Assembly: GCF_000328705.1 (NCBI RefSeq)
Contig: NC_019673.1
Coordinates: 6,324,001-6,388,000, forward strand
Direction of reading: 5' to 3'
Length of the DNA: 64,000 bases
DNA from: Saccharothrix espanaensis DSM 44229
GTDB taxonomy: Bacteria; Actinomycetota; Actinomycetes; Mycobacteriales; Pseudonocardiaceae
Made by a program: the position numbers and the translations under genes. Positions 12,880-22,248 of this stretch are shown in pieces (within the stretch, counting starts at the first letter, position 1; every line of letters starts with the position of its first letter). The notes beneath the pieces are model-generated. The model did not search any database and was not told the origin of the DNA. It was given only the letters and a program-made list of their open reading frames with translations.

Positions 12880-14787
12880 TTATTTCTCGGTCGCCCGCAG
12901 CACCCCCCTCCGGTGGAGCAGGCCGAGCACGGCCCGGACCGCCGCCTCCGGCGTGCAGGTCGAGGTGTCCACCCGGAGGTCCGGGTGCTCCGGCGGTTCG
13001 TAGGGCGAGTCGACACCGGTGAACCCGGGCAGCTCGCCCCGCCGCGCCTTGGCGTAGAGGCCCTTGGGGTCGCGCGCCTCCGCCACCGCGAGCGGCGCGT
13101 CCACGAACACCTCGTGGAAATCGCCCTCGGGCACCAGTCCCTTGGCCGTGGCGCGCTCGGCCCGGAACGGCGAGATGAGCGCCACGATCACGACCAGGCC
13201 GGCGTCGGCCATCAGCCGGGCGACCTCGGCCACCCGGCGGATGTTCTCCACCCGGTCGGCGGCGCTGAAACCGAGGTCGCGGTTGAGCCCGTGCCGGACG
13301 TTGTCGCCGTCGAGCAGGTAGGTGTGCACGCCCAGGCTGTGCAACCGCCGCTCCAGCAGGTCGGCGATCGTGGTCTTGCCCGCGCCGGACAGCCCGGTCA
13401 GCCACACCACCGACGGCCGGTGGCCCTTGCCCGCGGCCCGCTGCTCCCGGTCCACGGTCACCTGCTGCCAGTACAGGTGCCTGCTCCGGCCGAGTACGCC
13501 CCGGACCATGCCCGCCCCCAGCGTCGCGCCGTCCACCCGGTCGATGAGCAGGAAGGCGCCGGTGTCCCGGTTGTCCTGGTAGAGGTCGAAGGCGAGCGGC
13601 CGGTCGAAGACCAGCTCGCAGCGCGCGATCTCGTTGAGCCCCAACGAGGTCGCCGGCACCTCGGCGAGGGTGCCGACCTCCAGCCTGCCGACCACGCCCG
13701 ACACGACGGCACCGACCAGCCCGGTACCGAGCTTGAGCAGGTAGCCCCGGCCGACGTGCAGCTCCCGCCGGTCCAGCCACACCAGGTCGGCCTCGATCCG
13801 GTCGGCCACGGTGGCGGGCCGGTCGGCCGCGCACAGCAGGTCGCCGCGGCCGACGTCGACGTCCTCGACGAGGGTGACCGCGACCGACTGCCCGGCCACG
13901 GCCGACTCCCGGTCGCCGTCGTAGGTGACGATGCGGTCCACCGTGCCCCGGGCACCGCCGGGCAGCACCACGACCTCGTCCCCCGGGCGCAGTTCGCCGC
14001 CGACCACCGGGCCCGCGTAACCCCGGAAACCCCCTTCCCGCCGCAGGACCACCTGCACCGGCAGCCGCGCCGGGCCGCCACGCGCGCGGTCGTCGCCGAC
14101 CGGCACCGACTCCAGCCACCGCAGCAGCGAGGGGCCCCGGTACCAGGGCGTCCTGGAGCTGGGCCGCACGATGTTGTCGCCGTGCAGCGCGGACGCGGGC
14201 AGGCAGTGCACCGGGGGCAGGCCGGCCGCGCGCGCCAGTGCGGCCATCTCCCGCTCCACGTGCTCGAACGCCTCGACGGAGTAGCCCAGCAGGTCCAGCT
14301 TGTTGACCACCACCAGTACGTGCCGGATGCCCAGCAGCGACACCAGGTACAGGTGCCTGCGGGTCTGCGGGCGCACTCCGCCGGCGGCGTCGACCAGGAC
14401 CACGGCGGCGTCCGCCGTGGAGGCGGCGGTGACCATGTTCCGGGTGTACTGCTCGTGTCCGGGCGAGTCGCCCACCACGAACCGCCGAGTGGCCGTGGCG
14501 AAGTAGCGGTGGGCCACGTCGATGGTGATGCCCTGCTCCCGTTCGGCGGCGAGCCCGTCCACCAGCAGGGAGAAGTCCGGGGTGGACGCGGGCATCCCCC
14601 GCCGGGCGGACTCCGCCACCAGCACGGCGAACTGGTCGTCCAGCACCAGCCTCGCCTCGTGGAGCAGCCTGCCGATGAGGGTGCTCTTGCCGTCGTCCAC
14701 GCTGCCACAGGTGATGAACCGCAGCAGGTCCTTGTCGGTCAGCTGGTGCGGCGGGTCGTCTGCCGCGAGTCGCCCGTCGCCCGCCAT
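12880..14787 (-). CDS. cysNC: Bifunctional sulfate adenylyltransferase large subunit / APS kinase
   Basis: 635 aa. The N-terminal two thirds is a CysN-type GTPase with G1 loop GSVDDGKST, DSPGHEQY and NKLDL; it works with CysD to make adenosine 5'-phosphosulfate. The C-terminal third is a CysC-type APS kinase with GLSGAGKTT and DGDNVRHGLNRDLGFS, giving PAPS. The ATG at 14787 overlaps the CysD stop as ATGA. The gene heads the operon of the MIO enzyme, NRPS and PKS, so it probably serves the cluster by supplying PAPS to the sulfotransferase at 37714. A housekeeping role cannot be excluded, but no cysH, cysI or sulfate transporter genes are nearby. Confidence 0.95.
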   Translation of the reverse strand: MAGDGRLAADDPPHQLTDKDLLRFITCGSVDDGKSTLIGRLLHEARLVLDDQFAVLVAESARRGMPASTPDFSLLVDGLAAEREQGITIDVAHRYFATATRRFVVGDSPGHEQYTRNMVTAASTADAAVVLVDAAGGVRPQTRRHLYLVSLLGIRHVLVVVNKLDLLGYSVEAFEHVEREMAALARAAGLPPVHCLPASALHGDNIVRPSSRTPWYRGPSLLRWLESVPVGDDRARGGPARLPVQVVLRREGGFRGYAGPVVGGELRPGDEVVVLPGGARGTVDRIVTYDGDRESAVAGQSVAVTLVEDVDVGRGDLLCAADRPATVADRIEADLVWLDRRELHVGRGYLLKLGTGLVGAVVSGVVGRLEVGTLAEVPATSLGLNEIARCELVFDRPLAFDLYQDNRDTGAFLLIDRVDGATLGAGMVRGVLGRSRHLYWQQVTVDREQRAAGKGHRPSVVWLTGLSGAGKTTIADLLERRLHSLGVHTYLLDGDNVRHGLNRDLGFSAADRVENIRRVAEVARLMADAGLVVIVALISPFRAERATAKGLVPEGDFHEVFVDAPLAVAEARDPKGLYAKARRGELPGFTGVDSPYEPPEHPDLRVDTSTCTPEAAVRAVLGLLHRRGVLRATEK

Positions 14788-15698
14788 CAGAAGTACCCCT
14801 CCTGCTTCTTGCGCTCCATCGACCCGGCCGAGTCGTGGTCGATCAGCCGCCCCTGCCGCTCGGAGGTCGTGGCCAGGGCCACCTCCCGCACCACCTCGGC
14901 CGGCGTGGTCGCGGTGCTCTCCACCGCACCGGTCAGCGGGTAGCAGCCCAGGGTGCGGAAGCGGACGTCGAGAAGCTCGGGCACTTCGCCCGGTTCCAAC
15001 GGCATCCGCTCGTCGTCCACCATGATCAGCATCCCGTTGCGGCGGACCACCGGTCGCGGCGCGGCCAGGTACAGCGGCACGATCGGGATCTGCTCCCGCT
15101 GGACGTACAGCCACACATCCAGCTCGGTCCAGTCGGACAGCGGGAACACCCGAACGGTCTCACCCGGCGCGCGGCGGGCGTTGTACAGCCGCCACAGCTC
15201 CGGCCGCTGGCGGCGCGGGTCCCAGCCGTGCCCCGGGGAGCGCAGGGAGAACACCCGTTCCTTCGCCCTGGACCGCTCCTCGTCCCGGCGTGCGCCGCCG
15301 AACGCGAGGTCGAAACCGTGCTCGTCCAACGCCTGTTTGAGCCCTTCGGTCTTCCACAGGTCGGTGTGCGCGGCCGAACCGTGGGTGAACGGGTTGATGC
15401 CACGTGCCACGCAATCCGGGTTGCGGTGCACCACCAGGTCCAGGCCGAGTTCGGCGGCGGTCCGGTCGCGGAAGGAGATCATCTCCCGGAACTTCCACGT
15501 GGTGTCCACGTGGAGCAGCGGGAACGGCGGTTCGGCCGGGTGGAACGCCTTGCGCGCCAAGTGCAGGAGCACCGAGCTGTCCTTGCCGATGGAGTACAGC
15601 AGCACCGGGCGCTCCGATTCGGCGACCGCCTCGCGGATGATCCGGATGCTGTCCGCCTCCAGCTTGTCCAAGCAGGTCAAAGAGATCACTCCGGACAC
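14787..15698 (-). CDS. cysD: Sulfate adenylyltransferase small subunit
   Basis: 303 aa from the GTG at 15698. ATP-sulfurylase subunit of the PAPS-reductase-like family: SIGKDSS pyrophosphate loop, HVDTTWKFREM, GGARRDEE, and the typical C-terminal end GSMERKKQEGYF. The GTG at 15698 gives the usual family length (about 302 aa), beginning VSGVISLTCLDKLEAD; a longer reading from 15776 and a shorter GTG at 15689 are possible, and no start has a strong Shine-Dalgarno. It is the first gene of the leftward operon that continues into cysNC, and is divergent from the MFS gene. Confidence 0.93.
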   Translation of the reverse strand: MSGVISLTCLDKLEADSIRIIREAVAESERPVLLYSIGKDSSVLLHLARKAFHPAEPPFPLLHVDTTWKFREMISFRDRTAAELGLDLVVHRNPDCVARGINPFTHGSAAHTDLWKTEGLKQALDEHGFDLAFGGARRDEERSRAKERVFSLRSPGHGWDPRRQRPELWRLYNARRAPGETVRVFPLSDWTELDVWLYVQREQIPIVPLYLAAPRPVVRRNGMLIMVDDERMPLEPGEVPELLDVRFRTLGCYPLTGAVESTATTPAEVVREVALATTSERQGRLIDHDSAGSMERKKQEGYF

Positions 15699-15851
15699 CG
15701 CGCCGACTTCTGTCCGTTGTGGACTCGACCCGGTCGTGGGTGGGGATCCGGCGCCGTTCGCACCTAGCCAAGTCATGCGAAACGCCCTACTTTCTGATCG
15801 GGGCAGGACATCACGTCGAGCCGGCTCCGCCCGGCGGTTGGGGAGGGCGTC
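15699..15851. promoter_or_regulatory. Divergent intergenic region between cysD and the exporter gene
   Basis: About 150 bases separate the leftward cysD-to-PKS operon from the rightward MFS/peptidase pair, so promoters for both should lie here. I see no convincing -35/-10 pair or operator on either strand. Only the exporter's Shine-Dalgarno (GGGGAGGG at 15840-15847) is clear. Confidence 0.3.
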
Positions 15852-17096
15852 ATGGTGAGCGCCGTTTCGTATCCGAAGGACTTCTGGCTGCTGTGGTCAT
15901 CGTCGATCGTCTCCGGCATCGGTGACGGCGTGCGCGTGGTGGCCCTGCCGCTGCTGGCCACGACGGTCACCCGCGACCCGCTGCTCATCGCGCTGGTCAC
16001 CGTGGCGGGCACCCTGCCGTGGGTGCTCGTCGGCCCGTTCACCGGCGCGCTGACCGATCGGCTGGACCGGAGACGGCTGCTGTGGCGCGTCTCGGTGTTC
16101 CAGGCGGTGCTGATGGCCGCCTTCACCCTGCTGATCGGCGCGGACGCCACACCGGTCGCGGTGCTGGCGGCCACCACGTTCCTCATGACCTCGGCGGAGA
16201 CCCTGGCCATGAACGCGTCCGCCGCACTGGTACCCGAACTCGTGGCGAAGGACCGCCTCGCGCCGGCCAACAGCCTGTTGCAGGGCGGGCACTTCGTCAC
16301 CAGCGACCTCGCCGGAATGGCCGTGGGCGCGGTCCTGTTCGGACTGGGGCCGGTGCTGCCGTTCACCGTGGACACGGTCAGCTTCGCGCTGGCGGCGGTG
16401 CTGCTGCTCGGCATCCGACCGCCCACCTCGGGCGGCGCACCCGCCGGACGCGTCACCGTCCGCTCGCTGCTGCGCGACATCCGCGCCGGGATGCGGTGGC
16501 TGCTGGCGCACCGGCTGCTGCGCACCCTGTGCGTGTTGTTCGCGTTGAGCAACTTCGCCGTGACCGGCGTGCTGGGTATCGCTGTGCTGTACGCGTTGGA
16601 GGTCCTCGGTGTCAGCCAGACCGGCTACGGCCTGCTGATGGTGGTCGTGGCCGTCGGCGGGGTCGGGGGGCTGGTGGTGGCACCGCTGCTGACCTCCCGC
16701 CTGGGCCTGGGCCGCACCATCCAGGTCTCGCTGGCGCTCGCGCCCGTGCCGTTCCTGGTCGCCGGGCTCACCAGCGCGCCGCTGGTGGCGGCGGGCAGCC
16801 TGCTGCTGGTCGGCGCGGGCGTGTCCATCGGCAACGTGGCCAGCATGTCCATCCGGCAACTGCTGGTGCCCACCGAGCTGTTCGGCCGGGTGAACAGCTC
16901 CTACCGCCTGGTGGCGCAGGGGCTCAGCCCGCTGGGCGGCGTGTTCGCCGGGCTGCTGGCCGCCTGGTACGGGCTGCACGCGCCGTTCCTGTTCGGCGCG
17001 GCGCTGTTCACCGGGATCGTCATCTTCGGTGCCCCGCGGGTGTCCGACACAGCCGTGCGGGCCGCCGAGTCCGCCGTCCAGGAGGAGGGCCGATGA
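15852..17096 (+). CDS. Major facilitator superfamily exporter
   Basis: 414 aa with about 12 hydrophobic segments and the loop motif GALTDRLDRRR between helices 2 and 3, typical of drug- and siderophore-type MFS exporters of the EntS/MFS_3 group. A strong GGGGAGGG precedes the ATG at 15852; a GTG at 15855 would give nearly the same protein. It is divergent from cysD and overlaps the next gene by ATGA. Its position inside the cluster suggests export of, and self-resistance to, the product. Confidence 0.9.
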   Translation: MVSAVSYPKDFWLLWSSSIVSGIGDGVRVVALPLLATTVTRDPLLIALVTVAGTLPWVLVGPFTGALTDRLDRRRLLWRVSVFQAVLMAAFTLLIGADATPVAVLAATTFLMTSAETLAMNASAALVPELVAKDRLAPANSLLQGGHFVTSDLAGMAVGAVLFGLGPVLPFTVDTVSFALAAVLLLGIRPPTSGGAPAGRVTVRSLLRDIRAGMRWLLAHRLLRTLCVLFALSNFAVTGVLGIAVLYALEVLGVSQTGYGLLMVVVAVGGVGGLVVAPLLTSRLGLGRTIQVSLALAPVPFLVAGLTSAPLVAAGSLLLVGAGVSIGNVASMSIRQLLVPTELFGRVNSSYRLVAQGLSPLGGVFAGLLAAWYGLHAPFLFGAALFTGIVIFGAPRVSDTAVRAAESAVQEEGR

Positions 17097-19324
17097 GGCT
17101 CCGCGTCCTCGCCCTGCTCGGCCTGGTCCTGCTGGCCGCGGTCGTGGTGTTCGCGCAACGACCACCGCGACCCAACGCCACCGCCGGGGACACCGAGTTC
17201 GCCGCGGGTCGGGCGTCGACCCATCTGGCGCACTTCGCCGACTCTCCTCGTCCCACGGGTTCACCGGCGGCCTCCCGCACCCGCGAGTACCTGCGCACGG
17301 CTTTGGCCGACCTGGGCCTGACCGCCACCGAGCGCACCTCGGTCGCCGCGCGCACCTTCGCCGACCGCACCCACCTGCTGGGCTCGGTGACCCCGCTGCA
17401 CGCCGTGCTGCGCGGCCGGGAGAGCACCGGCGCGGTGCTGCTGGTCGCGCACTACGACTCGGTCCCGCTCGGTCCCGGCGCGGCCGACGACGGCGCCAAC
17501 GTGGCCGCGGTGCTGGAGGTCGTCCGGGCGCTGCGCGCCGGACCCGGACTCCGCAACGACGTGCACGTGCTGTTCACCGACGCCGAGGAACCCGGGCTGC
17601 TCGGCGCGCGAGCGTTCGTCGACTCCGGTGTCCCGGCCGACGCCGTCGTGCTGAACCTCGAGGCACGGGGCGTTTCCGGCCCGGCGCTGATGTTCCAGAC
17701 CTCGGGCCCGGCCGGCGGGCTCATGCCCGCACTGCGGGCCTCGGGCGCGCTGACCACGTCGGTGTCGGCCGACATCTACCGGTTGCTGCCCAACGACAGC
17801 GACCTGACCGTGTTCGACGAGGCCGGGGTGCGTGGGCTCAACTTCGCGTTCATCGGGGGCTCGGCGCACTACCACACCGCCACCGACGACATCGCGCACT
17901 TGGACGCGGGCAGCGTGCAGGACATGGGCGACGCGGTACTGGCTGCCGCACGCGTGCTCGGCGACGCCGACCTCGCCGCGGCCGATCCCGGCGCGGCGCA
18001 CTACTTCAGCGTCCTGGGTCTGGTGGTGCACTACCCGGCCTGGTCCACCCTGCCGCTGGCCGCGCTGACCGCGCTGGGACTGCTCGGGCTGTGCCTGCGA
18101 TTGCGCTGCGGCCTGGCGGCGCTGCGGGTCGGGGCGAGCCTGCTGCTGCCGGTCCTGGCCGCCGGCGCCGCGGCGTTCGGGCTCTGGTGGCTGCTGGGGG
18201 TGCTGCGGCCGGAGTACGCACTGCTGCCGGCGGGCGACCCGTACCAGCCGGGCCCGCACCTGGCCGCGCTCGCGGTGCTGACCGCCGCGCTGCTGCTGGT
18301 CTGGCGCGGACTGCTGCGCGGAGCGGGCGAACCGGCCCTCGCGCTCGGCGTGCTGGGCGTGCACGCCGTGCTCGGGCTGCTCCTCGCGGTGCTGCTCCCC
18401 GGCGGGGCGTACCTGTTCACCCTGCCGGCGCTGGTCGGGCTGCTCGCGGTGGCGCTGACCGGCCGCCCGGCCGCGGCCTCGCTGGGCGCGGTGCCCGCCG
18501 TGCTCGTGCTGCTGCCCGTGGTGCTCCTGCTCACGCCGGCCCTCGGGCTGGCCGGCGCCGCCGGCGTCCTGGTACCCGCCGCGCTGCTGGCCACCACAGC
18601 GCTGCCGCTGCTGCGGGCCGCGCCACCGCGTCGGCCGGTCGTGCTGACCGCGCTGCCGCTGGCCGTCGCCCTGGTGGCCACCGGGGTGCTCACCGAGGGC
18701 TACGACGAGCAGCGGCCCAAGCCGGTCAGCCTCGGGTACGCGGTCGACGGCGACCGCGGCTCGGCCCGCTGGCTCGGCGAGGGCGAGCCCGATCCCGCGT
18801 TCGCCGCGCTGCTGCCCACCCCGCCGGCCGCGGTGGACGAACTGCCCAACCTGACCGGCCGGAGCCTGCGCACCGGGCCGGCACAGGTGGCGGCTTCGGT
18901 GCCCGCCCCCGTCTGGGAACATCTCGGCGACCGCCAGGACGGAGGGCTGCGCGAGTACCGGGTGCGCCTGCGCACGCCGGGCAACGCGTACGCGGTCGCG
19001 GTCTACGCCGACGTCCCCTCGGGTGAGCTGGTGGAGGCGGTGGTCGACGGCCGCGCCGTGCCCGGCGGACGCAACCGGCGGTTCACCACGGGACCCTGGG
19101 GCTGGGGCTTCGGCTACACCGCGCCGCCCGCCGCCGGGTTCGACGTGGTCCTGCGGGTGCGGGGCGGTGACGCCGCGCCCCGGCTGCGCGCGGTGAGCCA
19201 GACCAACGGCCTGCCCTCCGACGCCGACGCGCCCGCACTCGCCCCGGACCGCACGCAGGCCGCCTGGCCCTCCCCCGCCGGGCAGAGCTACGCGAGCCGC
19301 ACGATCGAGCTCAGCCACGGCTGA
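17093..19324 (+). CDS. M28-family metallopeptidase with polytopic membrane C-terminus
   Basis: 743 aa. An N-terminal hydrophobic anchor is followed by an M28 aminopeptidase domain with zinc-ligand motifs HYDSVP, GAADDGAN, TDAEEPG, NLEARG and HYHTATDD. From about residue 300 come roughly eight hydrophobic segments, then a soluble C-terminal domain of about 200 aa. This layout resembles ER-metallopeptidase-1-like M28 proteins more than secreted aminopeptidases. It overlaps the MFS stop by ATGA and converges with the carrier-protein kinase gene (14-bp overlap). It could trim a peptide precursor at the membrane after export, or give self-protection; the sequence does not decide. Confidence 0.85.
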   Translation: MRLRVLALLGLVLLAAVVVFAQRPPRPNATAGDTEFAAGRASTHLAHFADSPRPTGSPAASRTREYLRTALADLGLTATERTSVAARTFADRTHLLGSVTPLHAVLRGRESTGAVLLVAHYDSVPLGPGAADDGANVAAVLEVVRALRAGPGLRNDVHVLFTDAEEPGLLGARAFVDSGVPADAVVLNLEARGVSGPALMFQTSGPAGGLMPALRASGALTTSVSADIYRLLPNDSDLTVFDEAGVRGLNFAFIGGSAHYHTATDDIAHLDAGSVQDMGDAVLAAARVLGDADLAAADPGAAHYFSVLGLVVHYPAWSTLPLAALTALGLLGLCLRLRCGLAALRVGASLLLPVLAAGAAAFGLWWLLGVLRPEYALLPAGDPYQPGPHLAALAVLTAALLLVWRGLLRGAGEPALALGVLGVHAVLGLLLAVLLPGGAYLFTLPALVGLLAVALTGRPAAASLGAVPAVLVLLPVVLLLTPALGLAGAAGVLVPAALLATTALPLLRAAPPRRPVVLTALPLAVALVATGVLTEGYDEQRPKPVSLGYAVDGDRGSARWLGEGEPDPAFAALLPTPPAAVDELPNLTGRSLRTGPAQVAASVPAPVWEHLGDRQDGGLREYRVRLRTPGNAYAVAVYADVPSGELVEAVVDGRAVPGGRNRRFTTGPWGWGFGYTAPPAAGFDVVLRVRGGDAAPRLRAVSQTNGLPSDADAPALAPDRTQAAWPSPAGQSYASRTIELSHG

Positions 19325-20120
19325 CCCTCGTTCCGCCGCCCGCGAGCGCCGCCGACACCGGGCGGTCCACCCGCCCGTCGGCCACCACGACCTCGCCGAT
19401 CCCACCCGCCAGCGCCTCGGCGGCGGCGATGAGCTTGACCGCCATCCCGCCCCGCACGTGCGCGGGCGGGTCCGACCCGGCGACGCGGTGCTCCGCCAGC
19501 ACGCTGCGTTCGTCCGCCGGGTCGGCCAGCACGCCGGGCGCGGCGGTCAACAGCACCAGGGCCCGCGCGCCGAGCGCGACGGCCACCGCCGAGGCGACCC
19601 GGTCGGCGTTCACGTTGACCAGCCCGCCGTCGTCGGTGGCCACCCCGGGCGGTGACACCACCGGGGTGTACCCCTCGGCCAGCAGCGCGCGCAGCAGCCC
19701 GGCCCGGACCTCGACGATCCGGCCGCTGTGGTCGTCGCGGACCACGACGGTGCGGCCGTCCACCCGCGCCCTGGTGGCCTTCTTGCGTTCGGCCCGCAGC
19801 AGTCCGGCGTCCGCGCCGGACAGCCCCACCGCCGCCACGCCCAGCCTGCCCAGCTCGGTCAGCAGCGCGGGGCGCACCGCGCCCAGCAGCGCCAGCGTCA
19901 GCACCTCCAGCGCGGCGGCGTCCGTGTGCCGCGTGGTCACCCCGCTGGGCGAGACGAGTCTGCGCGCCGGGACGCCGAGTCGCCCGGCCAGCCGGTCGAC
20001 GGCCGCCGACCCGCCGTGCACGAGCACGACCGGCGTGCCCGCCGAGACCAGCCCGGCCACGTCCGCGCACACCGCGTCGGCGCGGATGCCGTCCGCGCCA
20101 CCGCACTTCACCACCAGCAC
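19311..20120 (-). CDS. lysZ: LysZ-type kinase acting on carrier-protein-bound glutamate/aminoadipate
   Basis: 269 aa of the amino-acid kinase family, closest by eye to LysZ of the Thermus lysine pathway: start VVLVVKCGGADG, then VHGGSAAVD, GLSGADAG, AERKKATR and VNVNADRVASA. It would phosphorylate the side-chain carboxylate of glutamate held on the LysW-like carrier. I prefer the GTG at 20120: the preceding stop plus TGAGGAGG is an ideal Shine-Dalgarno, and the family begins here; an ATG at 20141 inside lysK is the alternative. It is the last gene of the leftward 15-gene run. Confidence 0.9.
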   Translation of the reverse strand: MLVVKCGGADGIRADAVCADVAGLVSAGTPVVLVHGGSAAVDRLAGRLGVPARRLVSPSGVTTRHTDAAALEVLTLALLGAVRPALLTELGRLGVAAVGLSGADAGLLRAERKKATRARVDGRTVVVRDDHSGRIVEVRAGLLRALLAEGYTPVVSPPGVATDDGGLVNVNADRVASAVAVALGARALVLLTAAPGVLADPADERSVLAEHRVAGSDPPAHVRGGMAVKLIAAAEALAGGIGEVVVADGRVDRPVSAALAGGGTRVSRG

Positions 20121-20130
20121 GACCGCCTCC

Positions 20131-21204
20131 TCACACCGCATCGGACCTGGACAGGTCGGTCACCGCGGCCGTCAGCACCTCGATGCCCCGGAAGAACTCC
20201 GCCAGCTCCAGGTGCTCGTCGTCGTGGTGGTCCAATCGGCTGTCGCCGGGCCCGTAGGTCGCCATCGGGATGTCCCACACCTCGGCCAGGGTGTTCATGT
20301 CCGAGGTCGCCGTCTTCACCTTCGCGCCGGCCCGTCCTCCCAGGCCGCGGATCGCCGCGGACAGCGCGCGCACCACCGGGTCGGTGCGCCGCACCCGGCA
20401 GGCCGCCACCGCGTTGACCACGGACAGCTCACCCGCCCCGACCCGTTCCCGCAGCGCGTGCACGCACCTCTCGACGTCGAAGTCGGGCGGGGTGCGAACG
20501 CTGAACTCGGCGGTGGCCGCCGTCAGGTCGCCGACGAAGGACACCAGGGTCGCGCCGGGGTGGCCGAAGGTGCCGTGGCCCGCCTCGGGGCCGAGCAGCT
20601 CCAGCAGGACGGTCCACGCCAGCGCGGCCAGCTCGCCCGCCTTCGGTTCGGGGTTGCTGGGGTGGGTCGGCGGGGTCTCCACCCGGTAGCGCAGGTCGAG
20701 CTTGCCCTTGTAGCCCAGCACGACGTCGGACCAGCCGCTGGGCTCGCCCACGATCAGCGCGTCCGGCGGCGGGTGGTGCTTGCGGATCTGCACGGCGCCG
20801 CGCGAGCCGGGTGTCTCCTCCTCCACCACGGCGGCCAGCACGATCCGCCCGGCCGCCGCCGTGGCGCGGACCGCCGCGCAGACCATCGCGGCCAGCGGGC
20901 CCTTGGCGTCCACCGCGCCCCGCCCGTAGAGCCGCCCGCCGGTCAGCCGCACCGGCCGGGTTCCCGGCACGGTGTCCAGGTGCCCGAGCAGCATCACGGT
21001 CGGGCCGGGGCCCCGGTCCAGCTCGCCGATCACGTTGCCCACCTCGTCCAGCCGGGCGGCGAAACCCAGCTCCCGCAGCACCGACAGCAGGTGCCCGGCG
21101 AGCGCGGCCTCGGCGTAGGAGGGCGAGGGGATCTCCAGCAGGGAGCGCAGCAGGGCCGCCGCGTAGGCGTCGTCCAGCACGGGTCCGTTCCGCTCGGCAG
21201 GCAC
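20131..21204 (-). CDS. lysK: LysK-type M20 hydrolase releasing the product from the carrier protein
   Basis: 357 aa, M20 metallopeptidase family. Metal-site motifs are LLGHLDTVPG, GRGAVDAKGP, EEETPGSRGA, GEPSGW and a late His in HHDDEHLEL. In LysW pathways this enzyme hydrolyses the bond between the C-terminal Glu of the carrier and the alpha-amino group of the finished amino acid. It lies between the lysY and lysZ homologues with 16- and 10-base gaps. Released product here is expected to be a C7 diamino-dihydroxy acid. Confidence 0.9.
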   Translation of the reverse strand: MPAERNGPVLDDAYAAALLRSLLEIPSPSYAEAALAGHLLSVLRELGFAARLDEVGNVIGELDRGPGPTVMLLGHLDTVPGTRPVRLTGGRLYGRGAVDAKGPLAAMVCAAVRATAAAGRIVLAAVVEEETPGSRGAVQIRKHHPPPDALIVGEPSGWSDVVLGYKGKLDLRYRVETPPTHPSNPEPKAGELAALAWTVLLELLGPEAGHGTFGHPGATLVSFVGDLTAATAEFSVRTPPDFDVERCVHALRERVGAGELSVVNAVAACRVRRTDPVVRALSAAIRGLGGRAGAKVKTATSDMNTLAEVWDIPMATYGPGDSRLDHHDDEHLELAEFFRGIEVLTAAVTDLSRSDAV

Positions 21205-21220
21205 CGGTCACACCTCCGCT

Positions 21221-22243
21221 TCAGTTCGGGTGCAGGCCCGGGAACTCCAGGCCGGTGTCCTCGGGAAGGCCGAGCCGCAGGTTCAGGCACTGCACCGCGT
21301 TGCCCGCTCCGCCCTTGACCAGGTTGTCCAGCGCGCCCACCGCCAGCACGGTGCGCTCGGCCTCGTCCACCACGAAGCCGACGTCGCAGAAGTTGGACCC
21401 GGAGAGGATCTTCGGGTCCGGCAGCCGGTGCGGGCCTCGGTGCTCGGCCACCACCCGCACGAACGGCTCCGCGGCGTAGTGCCGCCGGTAGGCCGCGCGG
21501 ATCGCACGCGCGTCGACGCCGTCGGCCAGACGGGTCCAGCACAGCACCTGCACCCCGCGCACCGCCTCCACGCCGGTCGCGGTCATGAGCACCGGTCTGC
21601 CCAGCCGTTCGCCGATCTCCGCCTCGTGCCGGTGGTGCAGCGGGGCGAAGACGCGCAGCGCGCCGCTGCGCTCGGCGTGCGTGTTCTCCGGGCCGACGGC
21701 CGCACCGGAACCGCTGGAGCCGGCGCGGGCGTCCACCCTGATCTCACCGGCGACCAGGTCGTCGGCCACCAGGGGGTGCAGGGCCAGCACCGCCGCCGTG
21801 GCCATGCAGCCGGGCACGGACACCCGGTCGGCGGTGCGCAACCGGTCGCGGTGCAACTCGGGCAGACCCGGGACGAACCGGCCGAGCAGCCCCAGCTCGG
21901 TGTGCGGCCGGCCGTAGTACCGCCGGTAGCTCTCCGGGTCGTGCAGCCGGAAGTCGGCGGACAGGTCGACGACGATCTTGGCCGCCGCGAGGTAGTCCCG
22001 GATCCGACCCATCGTCGCGGTGTGCGGGGTGGCCAGGAACACCGCGTCGTACTCGCCCAGGTCCGCCGGGGCCACGAACGTCAGATCGGTGCGCCCGCGC
22101 AGGTTCGGGTGCGCGCTGTCCACGCGCCGCCCGGCCAGCCTGGTCGAGGTCGCCGCCGCCACGTCCACCTCGCGGTGGCCCAGCAACAGGCGCAGCAGCT
22201 CGCCGCCGATGTAGCCGGACCCGCCCACCACCGCCACCCGCAC
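21221..22243 (-). CDS. lysY: LysY/ArgC-type semialdehyde dehydrogenase for carrier-bound substrate
   Basis: 340 aa. Rossmann start VAVVGGSGYIGGELLRLL, catalytic Cys in SVPGCMATAA, and GSSGSGAAVGPENTHAE of the N-acetyl-glutamyl-phosphate reductase family. It would reduce the acyl phosphate made by the LysZ homologue to the semialdehyde on the carrier, which is the acceptor for the transketolase. Start GTG at 22243 has GGGGAG eight bases upstream; GTG at 22252, overlapping the lysX stop as GTGA, is equally possible. Confidence 0.92.
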   Translation of the reverse strand: MRVAVVGGSGYIGGELLRLLLGHREVDVAAATSTRLAGRRVDSAHPNLRGRTDLTFVAPADLGEYDAVFLATPHTATMGRIRDYLAAAKIVVDLSADFRLHDPESYRRYYGRPHTELGLLGRFVPGLPELHRDRLRTADRVSVPGCMATAAVLALHPLVADDLVAGEIRVDARAGSSGSGAAVGPENTHAERSGALRVFAPLHHRHEAEIGERLGRPVLMTATGVEAVRGVQVLCWTRLADGVDARAIRAAYRRHYAAEPFVRVVAEHRGPHRLPDPKILSGSNFCDVGFVVDEAERTVLAVGALDNLVKGGAGNAVQCLNLRLGLPEDTGLEFPGLHPN

Positions 22244-22248
22244 GACCC

